Source: Tessaracoccus sp. (GTDB taxonomy: Bacteria > Actinomycetota > Actinomycetes > Propionibacteriales > Propionibacteriaceae). Taken from it: a DNA stretch of 64,000 nt. The stretch's first letter is position 1; every line of letters begins with the position of its first letter. The stretch is from NCBI RefSeq assembly GCF_016714275.1, contig NZ_JADJNP010000018.1:1-64000 (forward strand). Reading direction: 5' to 3'. Under the pieces are notes generated by a model, which was not told the DNA's origin, searched no databases, and saw only the letters and a list, made by a program, of their open reading frames with translations. Made by a program: the position numbers and the translations under genes. Shown in pieces: positions 53,475-63,100 of this stretch.

Positions 53475-55100
53475 ATGGCCATCAAGCGCTGGAGCCCGAG
53501 TCAGATCGTCAGCCGCCAGGAGAAGTTCATCCTCGGGCGGCTCAAGCGCAACGGCAAGCTCTACGCGTTTCTGCGGCTGCATCGCGACCAACTGTTCGAT
53601 GACGCGTTCCAGCGCGAGCTCGAGACGATGTATCGCGACAACGGCACCGGCAAGGATCCCCATCCGCCGGCGCTGCTGGCGATGGTCGTGTTGCTGCAGT
53701 CGTACGCGGGGGCGTCGGATGCGACCGCCGTAGAGCTGTCGCTGCTCGATCTTCGCTGGCAGATGGTGCTCGACTGCCTCGGGACGGTCGAGCCGCTATT
53801 CTCGCAGGGTGCGCTCTTTGATTTCCGGCAGAGATTGATCGCCGCCGATCTGGACCGCCGGCTGCTGGAGCGAAGCCGCGAGCTTGCGCGCGAGACCAAG
53901 GCGTTCGATCCCAAGAAGCTGCCGAAGACGTTGCGGGTCGCGATGGACTCCAGCCCGCTGGAAGGCGCCGGCCGCGTCGAGGACACGGTGAACCTGCTGG
54001 GCCACGCCGGCCGGAAGATCGTCGCCTGCGTCGCGGGCCTGCTGCACTGGACCGAGGCGCGCGTCTGCCGCGAGGCCGGCTGCCCATTGCTGCTCGCCGC
54101 GAGCGTCAAGCAAGGCCTCGATCTCGACTGGAGCGACCCCGACGAGAAGGCCACTGCGATCCCCACGCTCATCGAGCAACTCACCGAACTGGAGCAATGG
54201 GTGGCCGCGCATCTACCCGACGAGCTGACCCGGCCACCCCTCGACGAGCACGTCGCCACTCTGCGCCAGATCATCGGGCAAGACCTCGAGCCCGATCCGG
54301 GCGGTAGCGGTCGCTTGCGGATCCGGCAAGGTGTCGCCGAGGACCGCCGCGTCTCCATCGAGGACAAGGAGATGCGGCACGGCCGCAAGACCAAGTCGAA
54401 GCGCTTCAACGGGTACAAGCGCCACCTCGCCATCGATCTCGACACTCTCTTGGTCCTGGCCGTCGCGGTGCTCCCTGCCAACCGGCCCGAGCAGGACGCT
54501 GCGCCCAGCTTGGTCGCCGACATCACCTCGCAGGGGCTGACGATCGCTGCGCTCTACATCGATCGCGGCTACATCAACGCGCCGGTCGTCGACGAGATCC
54601 TGGCCCGTCGAGGACGGGTCATCTGCCGCCCCTGGCTCGCGCACAACGGCACGCACTTCAGCAAGCGGGACTTCACCCTCAACATGCGCGACCGCACGAT
54701 CACGTGCCCGGCAGGCGAACAGCAACCCATCGTCCTCGGGGCCAAGGTGGAGTTCCCGGCCGACACCTGCCGCGCGTGCTCACTTCGTGGGAAATGCACG
54801 GACGCTGGCCTCGACCGTGGTCGCTCCGTCGCCATCGCCGACAACGAACTGCTTCAGCACCGGCTCCGCAAGCAAGCCGCGACGCCGCAAGGCCGCCGCG
54901 AACTCCGCGAGCGCGTGCCCATCGAGCACCGGCAGGCCCATACGTGCCGGCGACAGGGTCGTCACGCCCGCTACCTCGGCACCCGCAAGAACGAGTTCGA
55001 CCTCCGCCGCGCCAGCGCCGTCAGCAATCTCGAAGTCATCCAGCGGCTACTCGAAGCCCAGTCGACCCGCGCCGCGCGCGCCGTGGCCAGGGCCGCGTGA
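53475..55100 (+). CDS. IS1182-family DDE transposase
   Basis: 541 aa from the ATG at 53475 (a GTG 18 bp upstream is possible). The N-terminus ARLKR-like region with LRLHRDQLF and LLDLRWQMVLDCLG is typical of IS1182. Likely catalytic acidic residues are in VAMDSSPLEG (near 155), IDRGYI (near 365) and the later ERVPIEHRQAH (near 478). A Cys cluster CRACSLRGKC near 434 may bind zinc. No frameshift. Confidence 0.9.
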   Translation: MAIKRWSPSQIVSRQEKFILGRLKRNGKLYAFLRLHRDQLFDDAFQRELETMYRDNGTGKDPHPPALLAMVVLLQSYAGASDATAVELSLLDLRWQMVLDCLGTVEPLFSQGALFDFRQRLIAADLDRRLLERSRELARETKAFDPKKLPKTLRVAMDSSPLEGAGRVEDTVNLLGHAGRKIVACVAGLLHWTEARVCREAGCPLLLAASVKQGLDLDWSDPDEKATAIPTLIEQLTELEQWVAAHLPDELTRPPLDEHVATLRQIIGQDLEPDPGGSGRLRIRQGVAEDRRVSIEDKEMRHGRKTKSKRFNGYKRHLAIDLDTLLVLAVAVLPANRPEQDAAPSLVADITSQGLTIAALYIDRGYINAPVVDEILARRGRVICRPWLAHNGTHFSKRDFTLNMRDRTITCPAGEQQPIVLGAKVEFPADTCRACSLRGKCTDAGLDRGRSVAIADNELLQHRLRKQAATPQGRRELRERVPIEHRQAHTCRRQGRHARYLGTRKNEFDLRRASAVSNLEVIQRLLEAQSTRAARAVARAA

Positions 55101-55113
55101 TTGCGGTGGTTCC

Positions 55114-55128
55114 GAACCGGTCGGTGCT
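55114..55128. repeat. Right inverted repeat of the insertion sequence
   Basis: 15 bases, inverse partner of 53385-53399 with three mismatches; the flanking CTAG at 55129-55132 matches that on the left. Confidence 0.65.
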
Positions 55129-56508
55129 CTAGAGCCCCTGGGCGTCGGTGCACAAGGTGCGGTCATCGAGCGCCGTACATGCCAAGCCGCTGGCGCATGG
55201 CGCCGCTCCACTGCACGCTTCGCCGAGAAATGCCGTCGCGGGCCGCCGGACGATTCCAATGAGTTCGTCCACTCCCCCGCGCTTCGTTGGGACGACACCC
55301 AAGACCTGGGGCGCCGACTCCGCCGGCAGATACTCAACCGCGGCGGCCAGGAACTCTGAGTTTGTCGCGAGTTCGACGGCCTCGCCGGACGCGATCGAAA
55401 CGACTTCGCGGTCTTGAATCTCGAAGTCCATGTTCTCATCGAGCCAGGTATGAAAACCGGATGCGTCGCTGTAATGCACGGCGGCGTAGAATGGGCGTTC
55501 GCGGATGCCGCTGGCGGGCGTCATTCGCAAGGGCATCCCCAGCCACAAGTGCCGCCCCGGCATCCAGCGCCGAACGGTGACAATTGGACTGCCTCCGGCA
55601 GCCTGCGACGCGACGATCATCCCGGCCGTCAGCCTTGGCGCCAAGCACGTGAAGTTGGCGGATTCTGGACTGCCCAGCCGGCCGCATTCGACAGCGACCT
55701 CGAGCCGCTGCGTAGGCGTAGTGCTGCCGCTCCAGTATGCGGGCCCGTTGAGCTGGGAATCAAAGTAGGTGAGCACGCCCCGGTCGAGTCCGATCGGCGC
55801 GCGGTCGCTCGGGAGTAGCTCGATCTCGTCGGCGGTGACCCGTAGGTCATCGGACAGGTCTGTCCAAACCATGAGCCGGTTTCCTGTTCCGACCCCACTG
55901 ACGACCGCGTGGCCGTCAAACGACACGGCCGCCAGTGCGTCGCTGACTTGGGTGCCGAGGATGGTCGAGATCAGGATGACCTCGCTTGGTTGGGCAGTGA
56001 GGTCCCCGTTGATGTCGAACCACACGCGGTTGCCCGCCACCAGCGTGAGCAGACTGCCGTCGGTCACGGTGAGGCTGCCGGCGACTTCGTTGCCGCTACT
56101 AACAGTGGTGGTCCAGGAATCCGGTGGCTCGTCGTAGCGCGGCGGCATGGCGACGGCGACGCGGCCTCCGACCGTTGCGACGAAGCCCTCCAGTTCGTTC
56201 AGCGTGCGCACGTCCTCCAGTGCCCCAGTCGCTAGTGTCGTTCGCGTGATCGACGCACAGCGATCGTTGCTCAGCCACAGCTTGGGATCGCCTGCGCAGA
56301 TGCCCCTGACAGCGCCCCCGATCGCGGCCATCGCACAGTCGAGGTCGGTGATGCTCCCGTCGCCATCTAGATCGCCGGTGGAGGTCGGACAGCTGGTCGG
56401 TGTTTCGCTGCACGCCGTCAGGAGGACGGCCAACAGTGCCACTCCGAAGGAGGACCAGTGGGCGAGGTGCGCTGAGGCCCGGCGTTGAAGCGAGTTCTGA
56501 GGCTGCAT
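55129..56508 (-). CDS. Lipoprotein with dockerin-like Ca-binding segment
   Basis: 459 aa, ATG at 56508 with AAGGAG ahead. Lipobox LLTAC near 32. Right after it DLDGDGSITDLDCAMA (about 46-61) resembles a single Ca-binding dockerin/EF-hand loop. The remainder is beta-rich with a Cys pair near the end (CSGAAPCASGLAC). Its TAG stop lies inside the CTAG at the edge of the IS element; excision leaving one CTAG would keep the stop. Confidence 0.65.
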   Translation of the reverse strand: MQPQNSLQRRASAHLAHWSSFGVALLAVLLTACSETPTSCPTSTGDLDGDGSITDLDCAMAAIGGAVRGICAGDPKLWLSNDRCASITRTTLATGALEDVRTLNELEGFVATVGGRVAVAMPPRYDEPPDSWTTTVSSGNEVAGSLTVTDGSLLTLVAGNRVWFDINGDLTAQPSEVILISTILGTQVSDALAAVSFDGHAVVSGVGTGNRLMVWTDLSDDLRVTADEIELLPSDRAPIGLDRGVLTYFDSQLNGPAYWSGSTTPTQRLEVAVECGRLGSPESANFTCLAPRLTAGMIVASQAAGGSPIVTVRRWMPGRHLWLGMPLRMTPASGIRERPFYAAVHYSDASGFHTWLDENMDFEIQDREVVSIASGEAVELATNSEFLAAAVEYLPAESAPQVLGVVPTKRGGVDELIGIVRRPATAFLGEACSGAAPCASGLACTALDDRTLCTDAQGL

Positions 56509-56548
56509 CAGCGGCTCCTTGCGATTCGTGCGAGCGGTCCGCGCTGTG

Positions 56549-58729
56549 TCACAGGTCCCTGGTCGTCAAGTGGAGCGACTCGAGGACCATGCGGGCGGCC
56601 TTGGTTGCGGCTGCAGGGGTCGCGAGTCCGGACTGGACCGCCATCGCGTGCTCAAGGCCGCTGTGCGGCCGGTCCGGGACCTCGCCGCGGGCAAGGGCGG
56701 AGAGGCTGTGGATGTCCGCGCGGCTCAGGTCCACCTGCCCGTCGGGCCCGAAGTCGATCGTGCCCATCGACAGGGTCATCGAGTCCCCAGCGAAGTCGAG
56801 CTGGAGCGTGCGCTGCATGTTCACGAGGTGCAGCGGGCGACCGCTCTCGCGTAGCGTCGCCTTCATCGACGCTGAAATCTCGTTGAGGACGGGCCGGCCC
56901 TGGAGGCTCGCCTTTGGTATCGTCCCGCCGAGCGGCCCTGCGTTGCCCTCGACCCTGGCGCGGAGCTGGATGACCCCGGGCAGGCGGGCGATGTTCTCGA
57001 TCGTTCCCTGATGCGAGGTAGTGCCGTCGGCGTCTGGGGCGACATGGGCAGCGGCGATCACGGTCGTCCAGCGCTCGGCGATCGTCGCGCGCGTCGCCTC
57101 GTAGGCCGCCGTCACCGCGACGTCCTGCTGGGCGCGGATGGTCGTCAACTGGTCGGGCGGGAGAGTCTCGAGGAGCGCCCGCAGCTTTGGGCTTCGACGC
57201 ACGACCAGCTTCGCGTACGCGTCGATCTGCTGGCCCATCGCCGAGAGGAAGGCCTGGGTGAGCGGCCCAGCTCCCCCGGCATCGGCGTGCGCACCGACCT
57301 CGGCGATCGCGCCCTTCTTCGTCTCCTTGGCCAGCTCGATCGCGAAGCCCTTCACGTCCACCGCGCCCAGGACCGCCTGACCGGTCTGGGCGAGCGCGGC
57401 GAGCTGCTGGGGAGACGGCGACATGGGCGTCATCAGGTCGCGCGCCCCGCGGACCGCGGGAGCCACGGCCTTGCCGGCGCTCGTGCCGGCCCGGCCGACG
57501 GCGTCGATGCCGCGCTGGGCTGGGCGTGGCAACCGCGACTTCACCGCGCTCCCTGCGTCCGTCAGCGTGGCCCCAACCTCGCCCGCCGCCGAGGCGATCG
57601 CGGCCGGGTTGGCAGCGAGCGCGCGGACGGTCTGCGCGAAGCCGCTGGCCAGGTGGCCGCTCAGCACGTCGAGGGACTGCATGACGATCGTCTCGAGGAG
57701 ACGCTCGAAGAACGGCACATCGCGCGGGGGCGGCGGCTCGGCCAGCAGCGGACCGATCGTGGCAAGCGCCAGCGTCTGCATCGTCGGGGACGATTGATAC
57801 GTGCCAAGGATCTCGTCGATCAACTCACCGCCCGTCGGTAGCGATTCGTCGCGCGTGAACGGATCGTCGTCGAGGTCCGTAGTGTTCACGTTGGCGTAGT
57901 AGTGCTTGCGGCGCTCGGACGGCTTCGAGCTGGCGCGCCGGAGCATCGCGTCCTCGGCCTCGAAGATCTGGTCGAGCTTGGCGAGGCCCATGTCGACGTT
58001 GTTCGCGAGCGCGATGTGCGCGAGCATCTCGAGCACGTCCCTGAGTGCGTCAACCTGTTGCTTCCGCCCCCGTATCGCATCGGTCTCCGGCGCCGTGAGC
58101 ATGTCCAGCAACGCTACGAGGCGTGGCGCTGCCGCGGCGACCACGCCGGCCTTGGCTACAGCGTTGTGATCCAGCGCGCCGAGCTGATCGGAGACGCTCT
58201 GCACGATCTGGGCGATTGCTGCGGTCGTCGCCTCGATGCGCGCCGCCGGGTCACGGCTGGTTTCGATCACTTTGCTCGCGGGATGGGGGGCGGCGAGTTG
58301 CACCCCCCGCGCCGTGGCGATCGCGGCGATGTCCGCGTTGAGGGCGTCGAGGACGATCCGATCGTCGGGCCGCATCCGGATCCCCGCGTTGATCAACTCG
58401 AAGACGGCCTGGTTGATGTGCATGCTCTGCTCCATCGTGGGCTTCGTCTTGAGGCGCTGCAGCGCGGCGTGGAACTCGTGCGCCACCGCCATGACCTCCG
58501 AGGCCGACTCGGTCCCCGGCATCCAGTCCATCCCGAGCGGGGCGGCCGGCGCGTGGCGTAGCGTTACGTCGCGAACCTTGCGGGTCATCGCAAGGACCGG
58601 GTCGTGGTCCGGCAATGGGGCTGGACCCGAACTGAAGATACTGCGGGCGGAACCGCCCGCTCCCACATCGACATCGAACGTCGGGTTCGTCAGGCTACCG
58701 AGTCTGCCGCCATCCTGGTCATCGGGCAT
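56549..58729 (-). CDS. Large helical cytosolic protein of unknown function
   Basis: 726 aa; ATG at 58729 preceded by GAGGAGAG. No signal peptide. Mostly helical, Ala/Leu-rich with repeated amphipathic segments, weak hydrophobic parts near 380-420. Middle contains a Pro/Gly stretch (SAVKSRLPRPAQRG). Starts 4 bp after the previous lipoprotein gene, so co-transcribed. No family recognised; could be a secreted toxin-like or structural protein. Confidence 0.65.
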   Translation of the reverse strand: MPDDQDGGRLGSLTNPTFDVDVGAGGSARSIFSSGPAPLPDHDPVLAMTRKVRDVTLRHAPAAPLGMDWMPGTESASEVMAVAHEFHAALQRLKTKPTMEQSMHINQAVFELINAGIRMRPDDRIVLDALNADIAAIATARGVQLAAPHPASKVIETSRDPAARIEATTAAIAQIVQSVSDQLGALDHNAVAKAGVVAAAAPRLVALLDMLTAPETDAIRGRKQQVDALRDVLEMLAHIALANNVDMGLAKLDQIFEAEDAMLRRASSKPSERRKHYYANVNTTDLDDDPFTRDESLPTGGELIDEILGTYQSSPTMQTLALATIGPLLAEPPPPRDVPFFERLLETIVMQSLDVLSGHLASGFAQTVRALAANPAAIASAAGEVGATLTDAGSAVKSRLPRPAQRGIDAVGRAGTSAGKAVAPAVRGARDLMTPMSPSPQQLAALAQTGQAVLGAVDVKGFAIELAKETKKGAIAEVGAHADAGGAGPLTQAFLSAMGQQIDAYAKLVVRRSPKLRALLETLPPDQLTTIRAQQDVAVTAAYEATRATIAERWTTVIAAAHVAPDADGTTSHQGTIENIARLPGVIQLRARVEGNAGPLGGTIPKASLQGRPVLNEISASMKATLRESGRPLHLVNMQRTLQLDFAGDSMTLSMGTIDFGPDGQVDLSRADIHSLSALARGEVPDRPHSGLEHAMAVQSGLATPAAATKAARMVLESLHLTTRDL

Positions 58730-58733
58730 TGCT

Positions 58734-59555
58734 TCACTCTCCTCGACTCGGGTCGGTCGCCGCTGGTTCCTCGGGCATCGGGGCCAGCGGGACGTCGACG
58801 ATTCGCGCCGCCTGCTCTTCCGGGTACTCGCCGCCCGCATCGAGGCCCGCAGCGCAGTAGGCCTCTCCATTCGCCTTGGTGATACCGACGATTAGGTTCA
58901 CAACACGATCCCCCAGTGGAACCCGTGCGCGAAACCCGTCGAACCGCGCTGTGAGCAGCTGCTGGAACGTGGCGCCGATGCGCGCGGCTTCAGTGTCCGA
59001 GAGTCCCATCATCGCCTGGCCGTATGCTGCGACCTCCGCGCCGATCCGCTGGCACTCGTTCGGCAGCGTCGTTCCCGGCTGTCCGTAGAAGAACATGACG
59101 CGATAGACCATGCCGCCGGTGTCCAGCTCGCTCTTGAGGCGATAGTCATGCCAGGAGCCGTCCGGAGCCTGCTCTGCTAGCTCGACATCGATCTGCCGGA
59201 ACGACCCCTTCGCCGAGGCCGGGACAAAGCACGTAGGTCCAAGAGAGTCGATTATCCGTCGTGCGGCAGGGGCCTTGGCCCCTGCCTGGGCGAGCGGCAG
59301 CGTCAATGGACAATCCTTCAGCAGGAGTGGATAGACATCCGAGAATTTCCAGAGTGCCTGCGCAGGCGCGGCGTCGATCTCGATTGCGTCGGCGGTCACC
59401 GAAGCATCTGCGATGGCGACCGGCTTCTCCTTCGTGGAGCTTCGGCTCGAACAAGCGAGCAGCCCCACGAAGGTCGCGAACCGCGCGGCAGCATGTACGA
59501 CCGACGGCGCCGACCTGGCACGGCCGTGGCCGACTCTGAATGCTGCGCCGCTCAT
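58734..59555 (-). CDS. Lipoprotein of unknown function
   Basis: 273 aa from the ATG at 59555. Signal peptide with lipobox GLLAC near 31-35. Asp/Ala-rich linker, then a soluble domain with Cys residues and mixed helices and strands. Followed 4 bp later by the 726-aa gene. Confidence 0.65.
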   Translation of the reverse strand: MSGAAFRVGHGRARSAPSVVHAAARFATFVGLLACSSRSSTKEKPVAIADASVTADAIEIDAAPAQALWKFSDVYPLLLKDCPLTLPLAQAGAKAPAARRIIDSLGPTCFVPASAKGSFRQIDVELAEQAPDGSWHDYRLKSELDTGGMVYRVMFFYGQPGTTLPNECQRIGAEVAAYGQAMMGLSDTEAARIGATFQQLLTARFDGFRARVPLGDRVVNLIVGITKANGEAYCAAGLDAGGEYPEEQAARIVDVPLAPMPEEPAATDPSRGE

Positions 59556-59736
59556 GTCTGTCCTATCGGCCAAGGGCCGCGCCGGTTGCGTAGTTTGAAA
59601 GACATTCTCCCTCGCACCGTTCCAAACCCGTCTTGAGCCTCCGCGAGCACCACCATTACCCCTTACTTCGCGGGGGCTTGGCGCCGAGAGGTGCTGAACT
59701 GGGCTGAGCCGTATGGCACCGGGGGGCGAGAAGCAG

Positions 59737-60120
59737 CTAGGGAACAAGGCATGTGACCTCAGCGTGGACCGTCTGGTCGGCCGCGTGGTGGCTGAACCAT
59801 GTGCAACCGAAGCTCTCTTGGTCAGCGACCTTGCCGAAGGAGTGGAGTTGTAGGTCATTGACCCCAGGGGCGTCGACATAGCACCCTCCGCTCAGGAACT
59901 TGCTTGCGGTCGGGCAGGCTACGCCGATGCCGCCAGCGCCATTGGCCGTGACCACCTGGTCGACACTGCGAATCGTGACGATTCGTGCCGGCACGGGCGG
60001 TTCGGCAGCCGGGCAATCGCAGACCGCCGCATCGGCGTCTGCTGGCGAGTCGTCACTGCACGCCAAGACGAGTGTGGTTGCGGCGGTTGCGCCTATCAGG
60101 ATGTAAGCGAGTGGCTTCAT
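59737..60120 (-). CDS. Small lipoprotein downstream of Ig-like repeat protein
   Basis: 127 aa; ATG at 60120 overlaps the upstream stop as ATGA. Lipobox LVLAC, Cys at 21, then Asp/Ala linker. Five more Cys (CDC, ACP, GCYV, GCTW, TCL), which in an exported protein probably form disulfides. Coupled to the large repeat protein, possibly a surface partner. Confidence 0.65.
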   Translation of the reverse strand: MKPLAYILIGATAATTLVLACSDDSPADADAAVCDCPAAEPPVPARIVTIRSVDQVVTANGAGGIGVACPTASKFLSGGCYVDAPGVNDLQLHSFGKVADQESFGCTWFSHHAADQTVHAEVTCLVP

Positions 60121-63100
60121 GGCGTTGGGCTTTCTGTTGTCGACCAGCTGTACGTGAGGACCTGGACTGTGGCGAGAACGTTGGTGCCAGTCCGCTTAAA
60201 GGTGAGCGTACTGCCCGCCGCAGATGCCGCGACGGTCGTGATCTGAGCGGCACCGAACCCCAGCGCCGCCGCCCAGCGCACGCCGCCGACGGTCGTGGCC
60301 TGAGTGCAGCGCGCAGTGAACGGCGTGAGCACAGTGAACGCCGAGCAGTAGCGGTTGACGCCATCCCCGGTCGTGGTCAGCGGCGCGATCGGCAACCGTG
60401 TCGTCGGCACGATCGGACCGGGCGCGACACCGGTGTTGCCCTCGAGATACCCCGACGTGATGCCGGTGAACCCGATCGGCTGGAGGTGCTTGATCGCGAC
60501 CACGGCGGTGTACGGTTTGCCGGGAACGAGCTCGAATTCGAGCGGCTCGCAGGTCGGGCAGGTCGGCACAACGATCGGGTTGCTCGGTGTGGTCATGTCG
60601 AACAGGCGCACCGTTGGCGTCGCCGTGAACGGGGTCGAGGTGACCACGGTCTCGCCGGGGAGCGTGCCGGTGTAGTCGCCGTCGCTCACACAGATCGCGG
60701 GTGGTCCGGAGATGACACCGGTGTCGTAGTTGCAGGTCACGTTGACCGTCTGGGTGCTGATCGTCTGGTACTTTACGCTCCAGGTCTTGGTGAGCGTCGC
60801 ACCAGTGATGCTCGGGGTGAACGTGAACCACACCCGATCGTTGGTGCGGTTAAACAGATCGACCCGCATGAGCCCTGCGCCTGGGTGGGTGTTGTTGAGC
60901 AGGCCGCTGATGGCGTCGTTCTCGTTCAGCTTGTAGACCGCCAGCGCGTCGAGCGCCTCGGCCGCGGCTGGGAGGATCGCGCCCGCGCCGGTCAAGTCGA
61001 CCGGGGCGCCGATCGGGTTGTAGGTCCAGCAACGCGGGAGCGTGGCGGCGTTCCCGAGCCGGTCGCGGACGGCGAACGTAATCGTGAAGGCGCCCTCCTC
61101 GGTTAGGTCGACCACGCCGAGCGCTGGCACGGCCTGGGGACCGTCGCGGCGCAAGGTCGAGGTGGCGATCGTGTCCGACCCCGACGTCGCGGGCGCGAGC
61201 GCGTAGGCGGCCGTGGTGGTGCCGCCCGGGCTGGTGACCGCGTACGTGAGGCTGACGGGATCGACGCCGACGCCGACGCCGTCGTTGGCCCGCCAGTCGA
61301 ACGCCAGCGGGTTGGCCGCGGGCGACTCGTCGCCGGCCGGCGCGGTATCGAGCAGGTAGGCGTGCTTGTAGATGGCCTGGCAGCCGGCGCCGCCGAGCAT
61401 CACCTGGGTCCCGCTGTGGATGTGCTGGGGGCGGCCTCCGGTGGCGCCGAACGTGTCGTTGCGCTCGTCGTAGACCGCCCGCGGCGTGTTGCTCGCCGTC
61501 GGCGCAGTCCGATCGATCCCGAGGGTGTACGTCCGCGACGCGGTGTTGCCTGCGGCGTCGGTCGCGACCGCGGTCAACACATGCGAGCCCTCGGCCAGCG
61601 TGCTGCCCGGCGTGTGCGCCCAGGTCGCGCCGGTGACCACGGCCGCCACCGGCGTCGCGACGCCGATCGTCAGGCTGATGGTGGTCGGCGAGGCATCGAT
61701 CACGTCGCCGCCGATGACCAGCGCTGGCGCGACCGCACGCGACCAGCCTGAGGTCGCGTCGCCGAACGGAAACCCAGTGAAGGTCACCACGGGCGCCGCG
61801 TTGTCCATCGTGCGGGTGATCGGTAGCGTCACCGTGCGCCCGGCGCGGTCGGTCACGTCAAAGCGAACAGTCAGGCTGCCGGTGCCGGCGGCATCGTCGA
61901 CGGCGGTCGTGTCGATCGTCAGGTCGACACGGCGGCGGCCGTCGGCCAGCATGGTGTGGGTCGGCGAGGTGGCGATCGCGCCGCCGGGGCCGGTGGCGGT
62001 GACCACGATGTTGCTTGCGAGCGATCCAAGTGCGCGCAGCGTGTCGTCGGCGATCACCTGGAAGGTCAGCGTGCCCCGGACCCAGGTCGGGGGCGCGGGG
62101 CCCTGAAGCGTCAACGTCGGGTTGTTTAGGTCGACCACGAAGGGAACGGTCGACGTCGTGACGTTCCCGGCCGCGTCGGTCGCGGTGGCGATGAGGGTGT
62201 GCGAGCCCTCGCCGGCGACCGTCGCGGGGCTGGTCGTTGGGATGCTATCGAGCGTGGCGGTCGTCGTGCCCGGGTTGGCGTCGGTCTGTCCGAAGGTGAC
62301 AGTCACGGGCGCGGCGTACCAGGTGTTCGCGGTCACGCCGGTGATGTTCAGCACCGGCGGCGTGCTGTCGATGGTCCGCGTGACGACGTGCTCGACGGCG
62401 GCGTTGCCGGCGCGGTCGGTGACGTTGAAGCGCGCGGTGAACGGACCGTCGGGCAACGTGCTGTAGGCGACCGCGAGCGTGCGGTTGCCGCCGGTCGAGC
62501 CGGGCGTGGTCGTGGTCGGCGCGGGCGTGCTGGTGACGGTGATGGCGCTGCCGAGCGAGCCTGCGGCCATGAAGTTGTCGGTGGCCGTGGCGGTGATCGT
62601 CAGCGGCGGCCGCACGACCAGGCCGCTAGGGGTCGCGACGCTGGTGATGACGGGCGCGTTGTTGTCGATCGTGAAGGTCCGGGTCGCCATGGTCGTCCAG
62701 CCGGCGCGGTCGACGACGGTGACGCTGATCGTGTGCGCGCCCTCGGCCGCGACCTGGAAGCCGGGCGTGATGGGCGTCATGTTGTCGAGGAGCGCGGTCG
62801 TGGACATCACGTTGGCTTCGGTGATCGTGTACTGGATCGTGACCGGGCCGCGCAGGAACTGGCCGTCCATCGCCGGCGCGGTGATCGCGATCACCGGGGG
62901 CGTGTTGTCGACCGTGAACGACCGGGTCGACATGGCGACGTCGCTGTGGTTGTTCGAGTGATCGAAGCCGTCGAGGACGACCGTGAGCGTGCCGCCGCCG
63001 GGCATGATCGCGGCGGTGTCGAAGGTGGCGTGGATGTCGGCGTCGTTGATGTCGCCGTCGGTGTCGACGGTGCTCATCGGGAGCGTGATGCGCAGGGTCG

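Larger units (their letters stand above)
53381..55132 (+). mobile_element. IS1182-type insertion sequence
   Basis: About 1.75 kb. One transposase gene between imperfect inverted repeats: AGCAGCGATCAGTTC at 53385-53399 and the inverse of AGCACCGACCGGTTC at 55114-55128 (12 of 15 match). Each end is bordered by CTAG (53381-53384 and 55129-55132), a possible 4-bp target duplication. The right CTAG holds the TAG stop of the adjacent minus-strand gene. Intact gene and ends suggest recent or active insertion. Confidence 0.8.
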
